A stretch of DNA of 64,000 nt from Mariprofundaceae bacterium (GTDB lineage: Bacteria > Pseudomonadota > Zetaproteobacteria > Mariprofundales > Mariprofundaceae), in contig JAJFLC010000015.1 of the NCBI GenBank assembly GCA_021772895.1, positions 248,001 through 312,000 on the forward strand, read 5' to 3'. The notes under the pieces are model-generated. The model did not search any database. It saw nothing but the letters and a program-made list of their open reading frames with translations, and was not told the origin of the DNA. This document shows, piece by piece, positions 37,305-45,739 of this stretch (its first letter is position 1; every line of letters begins with the position of its first letter). The position numbers were made by a program, and so were the translations under genes.

Positions 37305-37868
37305 CTAGCGGGCCACAAATACTTTTTCACGATAAAATTTCAATTCTTTAATCGATTCATAAATATCTGCAAGGGCTAAATGCTCACCTTGTTTGGCAGG
37401 TATTGCTAATCCCGGGTACCACCGGTTTACCAGCTCTTTGATGCTGCTAACATCAACATTTCGATAATGTAAATATCCTTCAATTTCAGGCATATAACAA
37501 ACAAGGAAACGTCGATCCTGATGAATCGAATTGCCACATAAGGGGGATGTTCGTTCCGGCACATGTTGTTTTATAAAATCAAGTGTCAGTCTTTCAGCCT
37601 CTTGAAGTGAAATTGCAGATTTTTGAACCCGCTCGGTCAAACCCGAATCACCATGATGTTGTTTACACCAGTCATTCATAGCCTCCAAAACACTGTCCGG
37701 CTGGTGCACAGCCAGATTCGGACCTTCAGCAACGATATTTAACTGCTCATCAGTAATCAGAGTTGCAATTTCAAGAATCGTATCCACTTCAGGGTCAAGC
37801 CCTGTCATCTCCAAATCCATCCAGACCATCTGTTTTTTGTTTGTTGGTTTTGTTATTGATACTGTCAT
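37305..37868 (-). CDS. orn: Oligoribonuclease
   Basis: 187 residues. DEDDh exonuclease: VWMDLEMTGLD (D, E), SIHQDRRFLV (D), HLALADIYESI (H, D). Degrades 2-5 nt RNAs and pGpG, the breakdown product of cyclic di-GMP, which is of note with the c-di-GMP genes in the window. Overlaps pdxB by ATGA. Confidence 0.96.
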   Translation of the reverse strand: MTVSITKPTNKKQMVWMDLEMTGLDPEVDTILEIATLITDEQLNIVAEGPNLAVHQPDSVLEAMNDWCKQHHGDSGLTERVQKSAISLQEAERLTLDFIKQHVPERTSPLCGNSIHQDRRFLVCYMPEIEGYLHYRNVDVSSIKELVNRWYPGLAIPAKQGEHLALADIYESIKELKFYREKVFVAR

Positions 37869-39088
37869 AAACCCGAACCTAACACATGAATCCCCATCCT
37901 GTGAGCCATTGCCTGAATCATTCGATAAACAGTGGGTGAAAGCGTCTCATGCTTTGATACTTTCATACCAGCCAGCTGCCAACTCCTGCGCACAGGATAA
38001 TGACGACGAAAATCAGCAAACGCCTTTGCCATTTCGGGCTCTGAAAACGCACCCCAGCTACGCATCGCAGCATCATCTCTCATGATCGGATACAATTTCA
38101 TCACCATCGCATATAGATCATGCCATATTTCACTACTACAGGTGACTTGATGCACATCATCAACCTTAGGCAAGGCTTGCTGCTTATTCCATACAGGTTT
38201 AACACCTAGATACTCACAAAGCGCATGATAAATATATTGCGTGTTTGCCGCCTTTCCATCCAGTGAATGCCCTGCAATATGAGGCGTTGCAATCACAACG
38301 TTTGCATGAGTCAAAAGCCGTGTAGAAACAGCAGGTTCCCCTTCCCAACAATCAAGCACAGCAAAATGCTGTTGATCCGCATCCGGTTCATTATCATCAC
38401 CCAGCCAATCCGCCAGAGCATGATTATCAACACAGGCTCCGCGCGCAACATTGATCACGCCTTTTCCCTGAAATCGGGAAAGCAAAGCTGCATTAATCAA
38501 ATGAAATGTCTTGTCCTCACCATCGTGGGTTAACGGCGTATGCAATGTGATCACATCTGCTGCTTCCAAGACGCTATCGATAGAAGAAAAGATATCATCG
38601 CCCTCTACCCGTTCTCTGGGTGGATCGTTTAATAAAACGTTCATACCCATCCCGGTACAAACCTTGGCAAGCGCGCTACCAATACGCCCAGCGCCGATAA
38701 TTCCAAGTGTCATATGAGGAATTGAAACCAGCTTACGCATATGAAGCTCAAGCAGTGCTGAAATCATATACTCGATCACTGAACCTGTTGAGCTTCCCGC
38801 AGCATTGGCCCATGCAATGTTATTTGCCTCAAGCCATGCTTTATCATAATGATCATCGCCAATCGTTGCAGTCCCTGCAAAACGCACAGGCGTGCCTTCC
38901 AACAAAGCTGCATTCACTTTTGTGGATGACCGGGTCAAAAGAATATCCGTATCTTTTAATTGTTCTCGGGTTATTTCCCTGCTTTCAAGTACAGACAGCT
39001 CAACATCAAAATTCGGAATCGAAAAAAAAGCTGACTCAACGCCCCAAATATGGGCATCAGCAACGATTTTCAACTTTTCTTTTTTCAA
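37865..39088 (-). CDS. pdxB: Erythronate-4-phosphate dehydrogenase
   Basis: 407 residues, starting at a TTG overlapping the hldC stop (TTGA). D-2-hydroxyacid dehydrogenase fold: GIIGAGRIGSALAKV (NAD site), NVARGACVDNHAL, DCWEGEP and the catalytic TPHIAGHSLDGKA; the C-terminal dimer domain is present. Second step of the pyridoxal phosphate pathway from erythrose-4-phosphate. Confidence 0.93.
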   Translation of the reverse strand: MKKEKLKIVADAHIWGVESAFFSIPNFDVELSVLESREITREQLKDTDILLTRSSTKVNAALLEGTPVRFAGTATIGDDHYDKAWLEANNIAWANAAGSSTGSVIEYMISALLELHMRKLVSIPHMTLGIIGAGRIGSALAKVCTGMGMNVLLNDPPRERVEGDDIFSSIDSVLEAADVITLHTPLTHDGEDKTFHLINAALLSRFQGKGVINVARGACVDNHALADWLGDDNEPDADQQHFAVLDCWEGEPAVSTRLLTHANVVIATPHIAGHSLDGKAANTQYIYHALCEYLGVKPVWNKQQALPKVDDVHQVTCSSEIWHDLYAMVMKLYPIMRDDAAMRSWGAFSEPEMAKAFADFRRHYPVRRSWQLAGMKVSKHETLSPTVYRMIQAMAHRMGIHVLGSGL

Positions 39089-39564
39089 TCTTCGGAGTTT
39101 TGGATTTTCTTAATAAGATTCGTCGATGAATGACCATCCAAAAAGGGCACAACAATTACTTTACCGCCTGCCTCACGCACCTCTTTGGCCCCTACGATAT
39201 GATCCGGTTGATAATCACCACCTTTTACCAACACATCGGGTAGAAGTGTTTTAATAAGATCAATCGGAGTCTCTTCAGCAAATGGCACAACCAGATCCAC
39301 TGATCGGAGCCCTGCAAGCATATGCGCACGATCAGCCAGCGCATTGATCGGCCTTGATGGACCTTTCAACTGTTGAATGGAATCATCACTGTTCAAGCCA
39401 ATAATCAAAACATCGCCCAATGCTCTGGCATTTTCCAAATAAGTTACATGCCCCGGATGCAAAAGATCAAAACAACCATTGGTAAATACCACACGTTTAT
39501 TTTCTGCACGCCACTGTTTCCGTAAACTGACTGCTTCAGGCAACGCACTAAAATAACTTTTCAC
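39085..39564 (-). CDS. hldC: D-glycero-beta-D-manno-heptose 1-phosphate adenylyltransferase (RfaE2)
   Basis: 159 residues. Cytidylyltransferase-like fold: VVFTNGCFDLLHPGHVTYLE, GLNSDDSIQQLKGPSRPI, VLVKGGDYQPDHIVGA and HSSTNLIKKI. It is the separate nucleotidyltransferase half of HldE; the kinase half is not in this window. Makes ADP-heptose for LPS core. Confidence 0.94.
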   Translation of the reverse strand: MKSYFSALPEAVSLRKQWRAENKRVVFTNGCFDLLHPGHVTYLENARALGDVLIIGLNSDDSIQQLKGPSRPINALADRAHMLAGLRSVDLVVPFAEETPIDLIKTLLPDVLVKGGDYQPDHIVGAKEVREAGGKVIVVPFLDGHSSTNLIKKIQNSED

Positions 39565-39583
39565 TTTAGAACGACCTTCATCG

Positions 39584-40165
39584 TCACCTTAAAGAACGCA
39601 CTTGCAACAGATCAACAACTGCCGTGACACCTTTGACCTTTCGCGCAATATCTTTAGCTCGATGACGTTCTACACTTTGATTCACAATACCTTGCAGATA
39701 AACTTTCCCATTCACTGTCTCCACATGAATAGAAAAACCGGAAACTATTTTATCATCAAGAAAAGCCGTTTTAATTTTTGTTGTGATCCAGCTGTCACTA
39801 AAAAGGCTTCCCGTTGACGGGCTGCCAATATTCAGTTCACTTTTAACTTCACGAACACCTTTTACACTCCGACAAATGTAAATGGCCCGATTAATATGAT
39901 TTTGGCTTGGCAAATAGCCTGTCAGCCACACAACATTTTCAATCACTTCCACGCTAACCCAACGTGAGGGCATATTTTTTTCAGCAATCAGCAATGCATC
40001 AATTTTTGATGCAATCGTTACATCATCAATGTGTTGTCCTACTGAACGATCATCATGGATCGCACTGCCAACAGCAGCCCCGCCACCCACAATAGCCGTT
40101 GCCACACATGCAGAGAGGGAAAAACACAGGCCTATCAACATCAAAAGCCGAAAAAACATACTCAT
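39584..40165 (-). CDS. dolP: BON-domain lipoprotein, DolP (YraP)-like
   Basis: 193 residues from the ATG with TTAGGAGTT before it. Lipobox FSLSACVA, a glycine-rich stretch (IVGGGAAVGSAIHDDRS) and two BON domains (WVSVEVIENVVWLTGYLPSQ; SIHVETVNGKVYLQGIVNQS). The layout and the rsmI-yraN-SIS-dolP neighbourhood match E. coli yraP, an outer-membrane lipoprotein that supports barrier function. Confidence 0.88.
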   Translation of the reverse strand: MSMFFRLLMLIGLCFSLSACVATAIVGGGAAVGSAIHDDRSVGQHIDDVTIASKIDALLIAEKNMPSRWVSVEVIENVVWLTGYLPSQNHINRAIYICRSVKGVREVKSELNIGSPSTGSLFSDSWITTKIKTAFLDDKIVSGFSIHVETVNGKVYLQGIVNQSVERHRAKDIARKVKGVTAVVDLLQVRSLR

Positions 40166-40178
40166 AACTCCTAAAAAA

Positions 40179-40325
40179 TTAATGCGCGGTACCACTCAGC
40201 ACATAAGCAAGTGTCAGACAAAACAGTGCAAGCAGAATATAAAGTATAAGCGGGCGCTTCTCCTCCCTTTTATTCCAGGTATTTTTATTTTCTGATGATA
40301 TATTTTTCGGATCCTCTTCCATCAT
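40179..40325 (-). CDS. Small single-helix membrane protein (48 residues)
   Basis: Too short for usual gene calling. From tandem ATGs (40325, 40322), GGGGTGA just before. Charged N-terminus (EEDPKNISSENKN...KREEKR) then one helix PLILYILLALFCLTLAYVLS and a short GTAH end. It fills the space between the heptose-linked unknown gene (34 bases away) and dolP (13 bases away), so it is probably co-transcribed. Predicted topology N-in. I do not recognise a family. Confidence 0.6.
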   Translation of the reverse strand: MMEEDPKNISSENKNTWNKREEKRPLILYILLALFCLTLAYVLSGTAH

Positions 40326-40359
40326 TCACCCCATACAAAAAAAACCGTTGCAGGCATTG

Positions 40360-41313
40360 TTAATCAATATCGTCGCCTAAAACATCCAGCACCGCAGCAA
40401 AAAGCAATGGCAACAAGACCTCATCTGGCCCGGATAGCCAGTAGCCTGCTCCGCCAGGCTGAGAGAGACGCCCAACCACATCCGCAACTGAAGAAGAGGA
40501 TGCCGCAGGGTCAATCACAGCCGTTGTCAGGTTTTCCACCGTTTTCCCAAGGTTTCTGGCTGCATCCACAGCCTGAAGAAACAGGCGCGGTATCAATACA
40601 CTTGAAGCAATATTTATGATCACACCGCCACTGGCTTCCGCCATCATGCCCGCAAGCAACCTGAAATCATACATCGCCGCTGCACCCAATGATTCTCCAT
40701 GCGCTTGTGGATGCAGCGTAAACGTATCCGCACCAATGACCGGGTGAACAGTGACCGGGATACCATACCGACATGCCGTTGCAACCACAGAGTGTTCAAC
40801 ATGCTCCAACTCAGCATCCAACAGTTTTTTTCCAATGCTTTTTCCAAAACCCCAGTTTTCGACAGAGCCAAGATTCACAGCATCGTTAATCAAACGACCC
40901 GTCTCTTCAGTCATAGAAAAACGCCCGTCTCTTAAATCCTGATCACGATACCGCAATGTCTGGCCGACCATGGCAATTTCAACGTCCTGCAACATGGCTT
41001 CCCCGGTTAGCACTACACCGGAAATAACACGTTGTTCAATGAGCTTTGCCAACAAAGGACTTAGGCCTGAATCCATCACATGTCCGCCACAGCCAACAAT
41101 CACTTTTCGGCCATGCCGATGCGCTGCAACGATGGCATCTCTTAATAAAAAAAGATCTGCACCTGCGCCAAGATTAGGTAAGCTGCAAAGAAAATCTGAT
41201 AATGCACCACCGGCTTTATATGAGGCCCCAAAATCATGTTCATCTGAATCTACTTTACGTTCAGAAACAGGCACTGTTCTTAAAGAAGCGAAAGATAAAG
41301 GGCGCACGCTCAT
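40360..41313 (-). CDS. Conserved protein linked to heptose genes (GSU2085-like)
   Basis: 317 residues. Segments KVIVGCGGHVMDSGLSPLL, RYGIPVTVHPVIGADTFTLH and ASGGVIINIASSVLIPRLFL, with HVMDSG and HPVIGADT as likely site residues. It recalls a family found with heptose genes in Geobacter (GSU2085) and has a deoxyhypusine synthase-like feel; I recall this rather than prove it. Overlaps the SIS/gmhA gene by ATGA, two genes from hldC, so a role in sugar-phosphate or envelope chemistry is inferred. Confidence 0.55.
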   Translation of the reverse strand: MSVRPLSFASLRTVPVSERKVDSDEHDFGASYKAGGALSDFLCSLPNLGAGADLFLLRDAIVAAHRHGRKVIVGCGGHVMDSGLSPLLAKLIEQRVISGVVLTGEAMLQDVEIAMVGQTLRYRDQDLRDGRFSMTEETGRLINDAVNLGSVENWGFGKSIGKKLLDAELEHVEHSVVATACRYGIPVTVHPVIGADTFTLHPQAHGESLGAAAMYDFRLLAGMMAEASGGVIINIASSVLIPRLFLQAVDAARNLGKTVENLTTAVIDPAASSSSVADVVGRLSQPGGAGYWLSGPDEVLLPLLFAAVLDVLGDDID

Positions 41314-41894
41314 ACCTCTTCTCCAAACATACTTTCATCAATCAAAGAGCAAAGAATATGCAAACAGGTGATGTGCATCTCCTGTACCCTTGGCGTCGAT
41401 GGATGTGCAATATTCAAATGCACAGAGACACTGCGACTCCCTCCCAGCATACCGCCATCACCACCCGTCAATGCAACCGTCTCCATGCCTGCTTTCTGTG
41501 CCGCATCAGCTGCCGCAAGCACATTCGTAGAATTACCGCTGGTCGAAATAGCTAACAGAATATCTCCCGGTCGACCCAGAGCTTCAACCTGACGGGAAAA
41601 GATATCATGAAAGGAAAAATCATTGGCAATACTGGTAATAACCGAAGCATCATGCGTCATTGCAATCGCTGCCAGACCCGGCCTGTTCATCTCAAAACGA
41701 TTGACCAGTTCTCCTGCAAAATGCTGTGCATCAGCGGCCGACCCACCATTTCCACAAACCAGAATTTTCCCGCCATTTTTCAAACTGCGCACCATTTTTT
41801 CAGCGCCGTTTAACAAAGGCTCATCCAAAGCGTTCACACATGACTGGCGAAGCGCAATGCCTGCTTCCATTGCCTGTCTAATCATTTCTTTCAT
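41310..41894 (-). CDS. gmhA: Phosphoheptose isomerase / DiaA-like SIS protein
   Basis: 194 residues from the ATG at 41894 (41900 also possible). SIS domain: GKILVCGNGGSAADAQHFAGELVNRFE, LLAISTSGNSTNVL, and the QEMHITCLHILCSLID end. The Glu of GELVNRFE and His of QEMHI match GmhA catalytic positions. Neighbourhood rsmI-yraN-SIS-dolP is that of E. coli diaA, while hldC nearby favours GmhA (sedoheptulose 7-phosphate isomerase). GmhA is preferred, not certain. Confidence 0.85.
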   Translation of the reverse strand: MKEMIRQAMEAGIALRQSCVNALDEPLLNGAEKMVRSLKNGGKILVCGNGGSAADAQHFAGELVNRFEMNRPGLAAIAMTHDASVITSIANDFSFHDIFSRQVEALGRPGDILLAISTSGNSTNVLAAADAAQKAGMETVALTGGDGGMLGGSRSVSVHLNIAHPSTPRVQEMHITCLHILCSLIDESMFGEEV

Positions 41895-41904
41895 GTACAT
41901 GCCC

Positions 41905-42261
41905 TTATCTGAAAACATCCAGCAAATGTTCAGTTTTTAAAAATGGATTGATGCCATCTCTCGGCGTTAGGATGATTAAATCGAAGCGGCATTGCAATCC
42001 TGAAAATTCATGATGCATGCCAAGGTACGCATTTGCCGCTGATCTTAAACGTTCACATTTGTTTTCATGCACAGCCAAAAGTCCCTGTTCACGTTTCTGA
42101 TATGCCTTGACCTCAACGAATGCCAGGACGTCATCCTTCTGTGCCACAATATCCAGCTCACCCCTGCCCGCACGCACATTGCGATCAATAATTTGATAAC
42201 CTTTTCGCTTCAAATAACGGGCTGCCCGACTCTCCCCGGCCCTGCCTTTTTCCGTGCTCAT
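41905..42261 (-). CDS. yraN: YraN family protein (UPF0102)
   Basis: 118 residues. Endonuclease-like fold: GRAGESRAARYLKRKGYQII, RAGRGELDIVAQKDDVLAFVEVK (GELD...EVK). Function unknown though the fold is that of Holliday-junction resolvases. Overlaps rsmI by ATGA, its usual partner. Confidence 0.94.
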   Translation of the reverse strand: MSTEKGRAGESRAARYLKRKGYQIIDRNVRAGRGELDIVAQKDDVLAFVEVKAYQKREQGLLAVHENKCERLRSAANAYLGMHHEFSGLQCRFDLIILTPRDGINPFLKTEHLLDVFR

Positions 42262-43130
42262 TGCTTTTTGGCACGCTCACTTTCACTCAATAAAAGTGCA
42301 TAAACACGTGCTTTTGTCACGCCAAACTGCTTTGCAACAGCTCCGGCACGTTTGGAAGGCGATAAAGAACGCATCTCTTTTGTATCCAACGCGCTCATCA
42401 AATCATCATCCGTTATTTCAACGTTTTCAGACCTTGGACCGATCAACAACACAATTTCGCCTCTCGGGTCATGCTGTTTAAAATGAGCAAGCACCTCATC
42501 CGCTGAGCCACAAACAAATGCCTCATGCAATTTGGTCAGTTCTCTGGCAACACAGATCTCACGCCCGGCCATATTTGCTTCATCCAATGTTTCAAGTGTT
42601 TTCACAAGACGGCGTGGAGACTCAAGCAAGACATACGTATGCCTTGCTTTCTCAAGCGTTGAAATAAGTTCCGTTCTACTTTTCCCGCTGCGTGGAAAAA
42701 AACCGGCATAAGTAAACTGATCCGTTGGTAAACCCGACGCGCAAAGTGCGGCAATGGGGCTCGATGCACCAGGTATCGGCAAAACTTTCAACCCTGCATG
42801 CCTGACGGTTTTAACCAATCGGTATCCCGGATCATTAATCAACGGCGTCCCTGCATCACTGATCAGGGCGACATCCTCCCCGGACCTCAGGCGATGAATG
42901 ATTTTTGCAGCCGCTTTTTCTTCATTGTGTTCATGACAAACCATCATGGATGTTGAAATACCCAAATGAGAAAGCAAACGGCCACTTACACGTGTATCTT
43001 CAACTGCAATCACCGCAGCTTTTCGGAGAATCTCGGCAGCACGATAGGTAATATCGCCAAGATTTCCGATCGGGGTTGCAACAATGAATAGTTGGCCTTC
43101 TGTGTTGAGATGTTTATCTTCCGATTTCAT
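42258..43130 (-). CDS. rsmI: 16S rRNA 2'-O-ribose C1402 methyltransferase
   Basis: 290 residues. Tetrapyrrole methylase fold: LFIVATPIGNLGDITYRA, VAVEDTRVSGRLLSHLG, ALISDAGTPLINDPGYRLV, PGASSPIAALCASGLPTD, FAGFF-like YAGFFPRSGKSR. Methylates C1402 of 16S rRNA. First gene of the leftward run; its ATG overlaps the divergent lpoA open frame. Confidence 0.96.
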   Translation of the reverse strand: MKSEDKHLNTEGQLFIVATPIGNLGDITYRAAEILRKAAVIAVEDTRVSGRLLSHLGISTSMMVCHEHNEEKAAAKIIHRLRSGEDVALISDAGTPLINDPGYRLVKTVRHAGLKVLPIPGASSPIAALCASGLPTDQFTYAGFFPRSGKSRTELISTLEKARHTYVLLESPRRLVKTLETLDEANMAGREICVARELTKLHEAFVCGSADEVLAHFKQHDPRGEIVLLIGPRSENVEITDDDLMSALDTKEMRSLSPSKRAGAVAKQFGVTKARVYALLLSESERAKKQ

Positions 43131-45108
43131 GTGCTCTCCACTTTATCCACGGAATCATTTTGCTGCAACGTCTTGCAATAGCAGGACTAAGAAACTGCGT
43201 TGTTTTAGAACAATCCTTCTTCCTTTATTGCTGATCAGCGTGTTGACGGGTGCATGCACGCCCAAAAAAGATGTTTCGGCTGTTTCAGAAAAAGTTCCTC
43301 AGACACACCCTTTTACCCGACTGATGCCAGCGCCACAAAGCGCCAAAGAGATTCAGGAACTTTTGGAGCTTGCAAGAGTTTATAACGAAATAGATATGGC
43401 CCTGACAGGTCTTGAAGAGCTTAGTCGTCTGGCCCCGGCTCCACTCAATGAAGAAGCAGCATTTAGACGGGTCGAGTTGATGCTTGAATTTCAATATCCT
43501 CAGGCTGTTATTGAAACGCAGCAACTTCTTGAAACATACCCTCTGCATGCGCTGACCCCTTATGCACATGCCTGGCTTGCCAGGTGGTGGATGGCTCAAA
43601 ACAACGATGCACAAGCACTCGATGCCTTTATCCACGTACTCAAACATCCCCGACTCACACGTGAACTGGCTGAAGAAGCACTGAACAGTGCCACACCCAT
43701 TGCGCAACGCGCTCCCGAAAAAGAAGCCGTTTACTGGCTGCTCAGCGCAGCAGAAGTTGACCTTAATCGTCAGGAGCACTGGTTACGCGCGGCTGCAAAC
43801 AGAGCATCACTTGACACTATTTTCCAGCTACAACAGGAAAAACGTTTGGAGGGAGAGGCACTCAAAACATTTTACCTTCATGCTGCCAGAGTACGACTCA
43901 TGTCCGGGCAAATGGATGAGGTCCGTGCAATCGCAGATATCCTAACTGCAAACATGCCCTATGATGCCATCACGCAAAAAGTCGAGGCATGGGCTTCAGG
44001 CATCACTCAGCACGTAACCATCGGCGCACTGCTTCCTTTATCAGGAAAGTATGCCCGGTTTGGAGAAGAAGCCCTGCGTGGCATTCGGCTGGCCATTGCC
44101 AGCGAAACTTATGCCGATAAAGTTGATCTCCGCATCGCAGACAGTGAAAGTAAAACCGCTGGTGCAGTTCGCGGCTACCAATATCTTGTTTCAAACGGTT
44201 CGGACTGGGTTATCGGCCCCTTACTGTCAGAACACACAGAAGCGCTGCTTCCACATCTTGTGCCGAATATTCCAGTCATCAGCCTGGCAAACCAGACAAG
44301 CGTTGCTGAAGCATCCTCAAAACTTTTCATTCATACGCTGGCTAAAAGCGTGCAAGCTGCCTACATGGCAAATTTCTCCTGGCAACAGGGAGCCAGAAAA
44401 GCCGTTATCTTAAGTGAAAAATCGTCAGCTGCTGCTGATGAAGCCGAAGCCTTTATCAGCACGTTTGAAAAACTGGGTGGCGAAATCGTTGAACACCTTA
44501 CATTAGAGGATACCATTGATAATCGATCAGAGCTTCAGGCGCTTCGTGAACGAAGCGATGATGAAGAGCTGCTTGCAGAACTAGATGACGACATTGCACT
44601 GCTATCCGCAGAAACTGAGCTTGAAATCCGTATACCAGTAAATTTTGACGCAATATACATTGCACTTTCAGGGAAGCGGGTTGCAGCTCTGGCTGGCCAG
44701 CTCGCCTATGTGGGTGTCCATGATATACCACTCTACGGCAGTAGCCGCTGGCAGGATAAACATCTGTTAGATGACCGTGGCCGTTATCTTTCAACATCAC
44801 GTTTTGTGAATATCAATTTCCCGGCAAATGATAGCAATACACTCCGTCGCATGATGAACGCATATCGCGAAACATGGGGCGTTGGAAAACCCGGCAAACT
44901 CTTTGGTATCGCCTATGATTCTGTCCTGATTGCCGCTGTTCTTGGCAGCCGGCTGGGATTACAGGGTCGCGACACCATCAATGGGCTCTATGATAGCGAA
45001 GGATTTCCAGGGTTAACTGGTCATGTCAGATTTGATAAGAATGGTGTCGGCCAAAAAGAGTTCGAAGTTTTCACAATCAAACGTGGGAAACTAACTCCGG
45101 CTGGGTAA
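43129..45108 (+). CDS. lpoA: Penicillin-binding protein activator LpoA-like lipoprotein
   Basis: About 659 residues. Lipobox VLTGAC (ILLPLLLISVLTGAC), TPR-like N-terminal part (residues 60-290), and a C-terminal periplasmic-binding fold: IGALLPLSGKYARFGEEALRG, DWVIGPLLSEHTEALLP, FGIAYDSVLIAAVLG. Activates PBP1a-type synthases at the outer membrane. Beside rsmI as in E. coli yraM. The start is unclear: ATG 43129 gives a long n-region, and a CTG near 43194 is an option. Confidence 0.88.
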   Translation: MCSPLYPRNHFAATSCNSRTKKLRCFRTILLPLLLISVLTGACTPKKDVSAVSEKVPQTHPFTRLMPAPQSAKEIQELLELARVYNEIDMALTGLEELSRLAPAPLNEEAAFRRVELMLEFQYPQAVIETQQLLETYPLHALTPYAHAWLARWWMAQNNDAQALDAFIHVLKHPRLTRELAEEALNSATPIAQRAPEKEAVYWLLSAAEVDLNRQEHWLRAAANRASLDTIFQLQQEKRLEGEALKTFYLHAARVRLMSGQMDEVRAIADILTANMPYDAITQKVEAWASGITQHVTIGALLPLSGKYARFGEEALRGIRLAIASETYADKVDLRIADSESKTAGAVRGYQYLVSNGSDWVIGPLLSEHTEALLPHLVPNIPVISLANQTSVAEASSKLFIHTLAKSVQAAYMANFSWQQGARKAVILSEKSSAAADEAEAFISTFEKLGGEIVEHLTLEDTIDNRSELQALRERSDDEELLAELDDDIALLSAETELEIRIPVNFDAIYIALSGKRVAALAGQLAYVGVHDIPLYGSSRWQDKHLLDDRGRYLSTSRFVNINFPANDSNTLRRMMNAYRETWGVGKPGKLFGIAYDSVLIAAVLGSRLGLQGRDTINGLYDSEGFPGLTGHVRFDKNGVGQKEFEVFTIKRGKLTPAG

Positions 45109-45173
45109 CGTCTTTCTACGTTAAATTCATTTTCGTCTCAAAGCGAATTCATTATGCGTTTACACAACGCTGC

Positions 45174-45201
45174 TTTTGCAAACTAGGAACTGTGCTATAA
45201 T
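45174..45201 (+). promoter_or_regulatory. Extended -10 promoter of the PilZ gene
   Basis: TGCTATAAT (TG at 45193-45194, TATAAT 45196-45201) is a perfect extended -10. Upstream TTTTGC/TTGCAA is a weak -35. The ATG is 36 bases after it. Confidence 0.6.
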
Positions 45202-45237
45202 CAGCATGAATATCTTAATCAACGCTTGGAGTTCTTG

Positions 45238-45615
45238 ATGCAAAAACCAGATGAGACACGTGAATTCACCCGACTTTCAATCCCTGTAAAAGTCGAAGTA
45301 AAAACTCAGGATAATAAATCATTCTCTGCTACGGCCGATAACGTCTCGATGAATGGGATTTTATTACATTCGGATCAGAAGCTGGCCGCGGATACTTTAT
45401 GCGAAATTCGTATTATTCTGGGGGAGCAGGACCCTTTGATTATTGTCTCACATGGAAAAGTCGTCCGCACGGACAAAAAAGGCATTGCCATCACCTTTAC
45501 AGAAATGGATCTGGAAGGATTCCCTCACATGAAAAATCTACTGCTACTCAATGCGTCAAATACAGGCGACATAGAAAATGAATTTTCTCAACACGCAGGA
45601 CTGCACCGAAAATAA
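45238..45615 (+). CDS. PilZ domain protein
   Basis: 125 residues from ATG 45238 with TTGGAG before it. Single PilZ domain: RxxxR site in TREFTRLSIPV and DNVSMNGILLHSD (DxSxxG-type), so cyclic di-GMP binding is likely. May act on pili or motility; not linked to other genes. Confidence 0.85.
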   Translation: MQKPDETREFTRLSIPVKVEVKTQDNKSFSATADNVSMNGILLHSDQKLAADTLCEIRIILGEQDPLIIVSHGKVVRTDKKGIAITFTEMDLEGFPHMKNLLLLNASNTGDIENEFSQHAGLHRK

Positions 45616-45697
45616 TATGCACTCAATTTAGTCACTTGATCTTTCAACCAAAACCCCGATCCAAAGTGGTAATGATTTTCGGGATTCAACAAAAACA

Positions 45698-45720
45698 AAA
45701 GGCCTCACATAGAGGCCTTT
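45698..45720 (-). terminator. Terminator of acnA
   Basis: Stem AAAGGCCTC / GAGGCCTTT with a 5-base loop; on the minus strand it is followed by TGTTTTTG. 20 bases after the acnA stop. Confidence 0.8.
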
Positions 45721-45739
45721 CATCTACAAGACCATGAAA

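Noticed and set aside
43285-43779. 164-residue minus-strand frame
   Set aside because: Antisense to lpoA, no ribosome site or domain.
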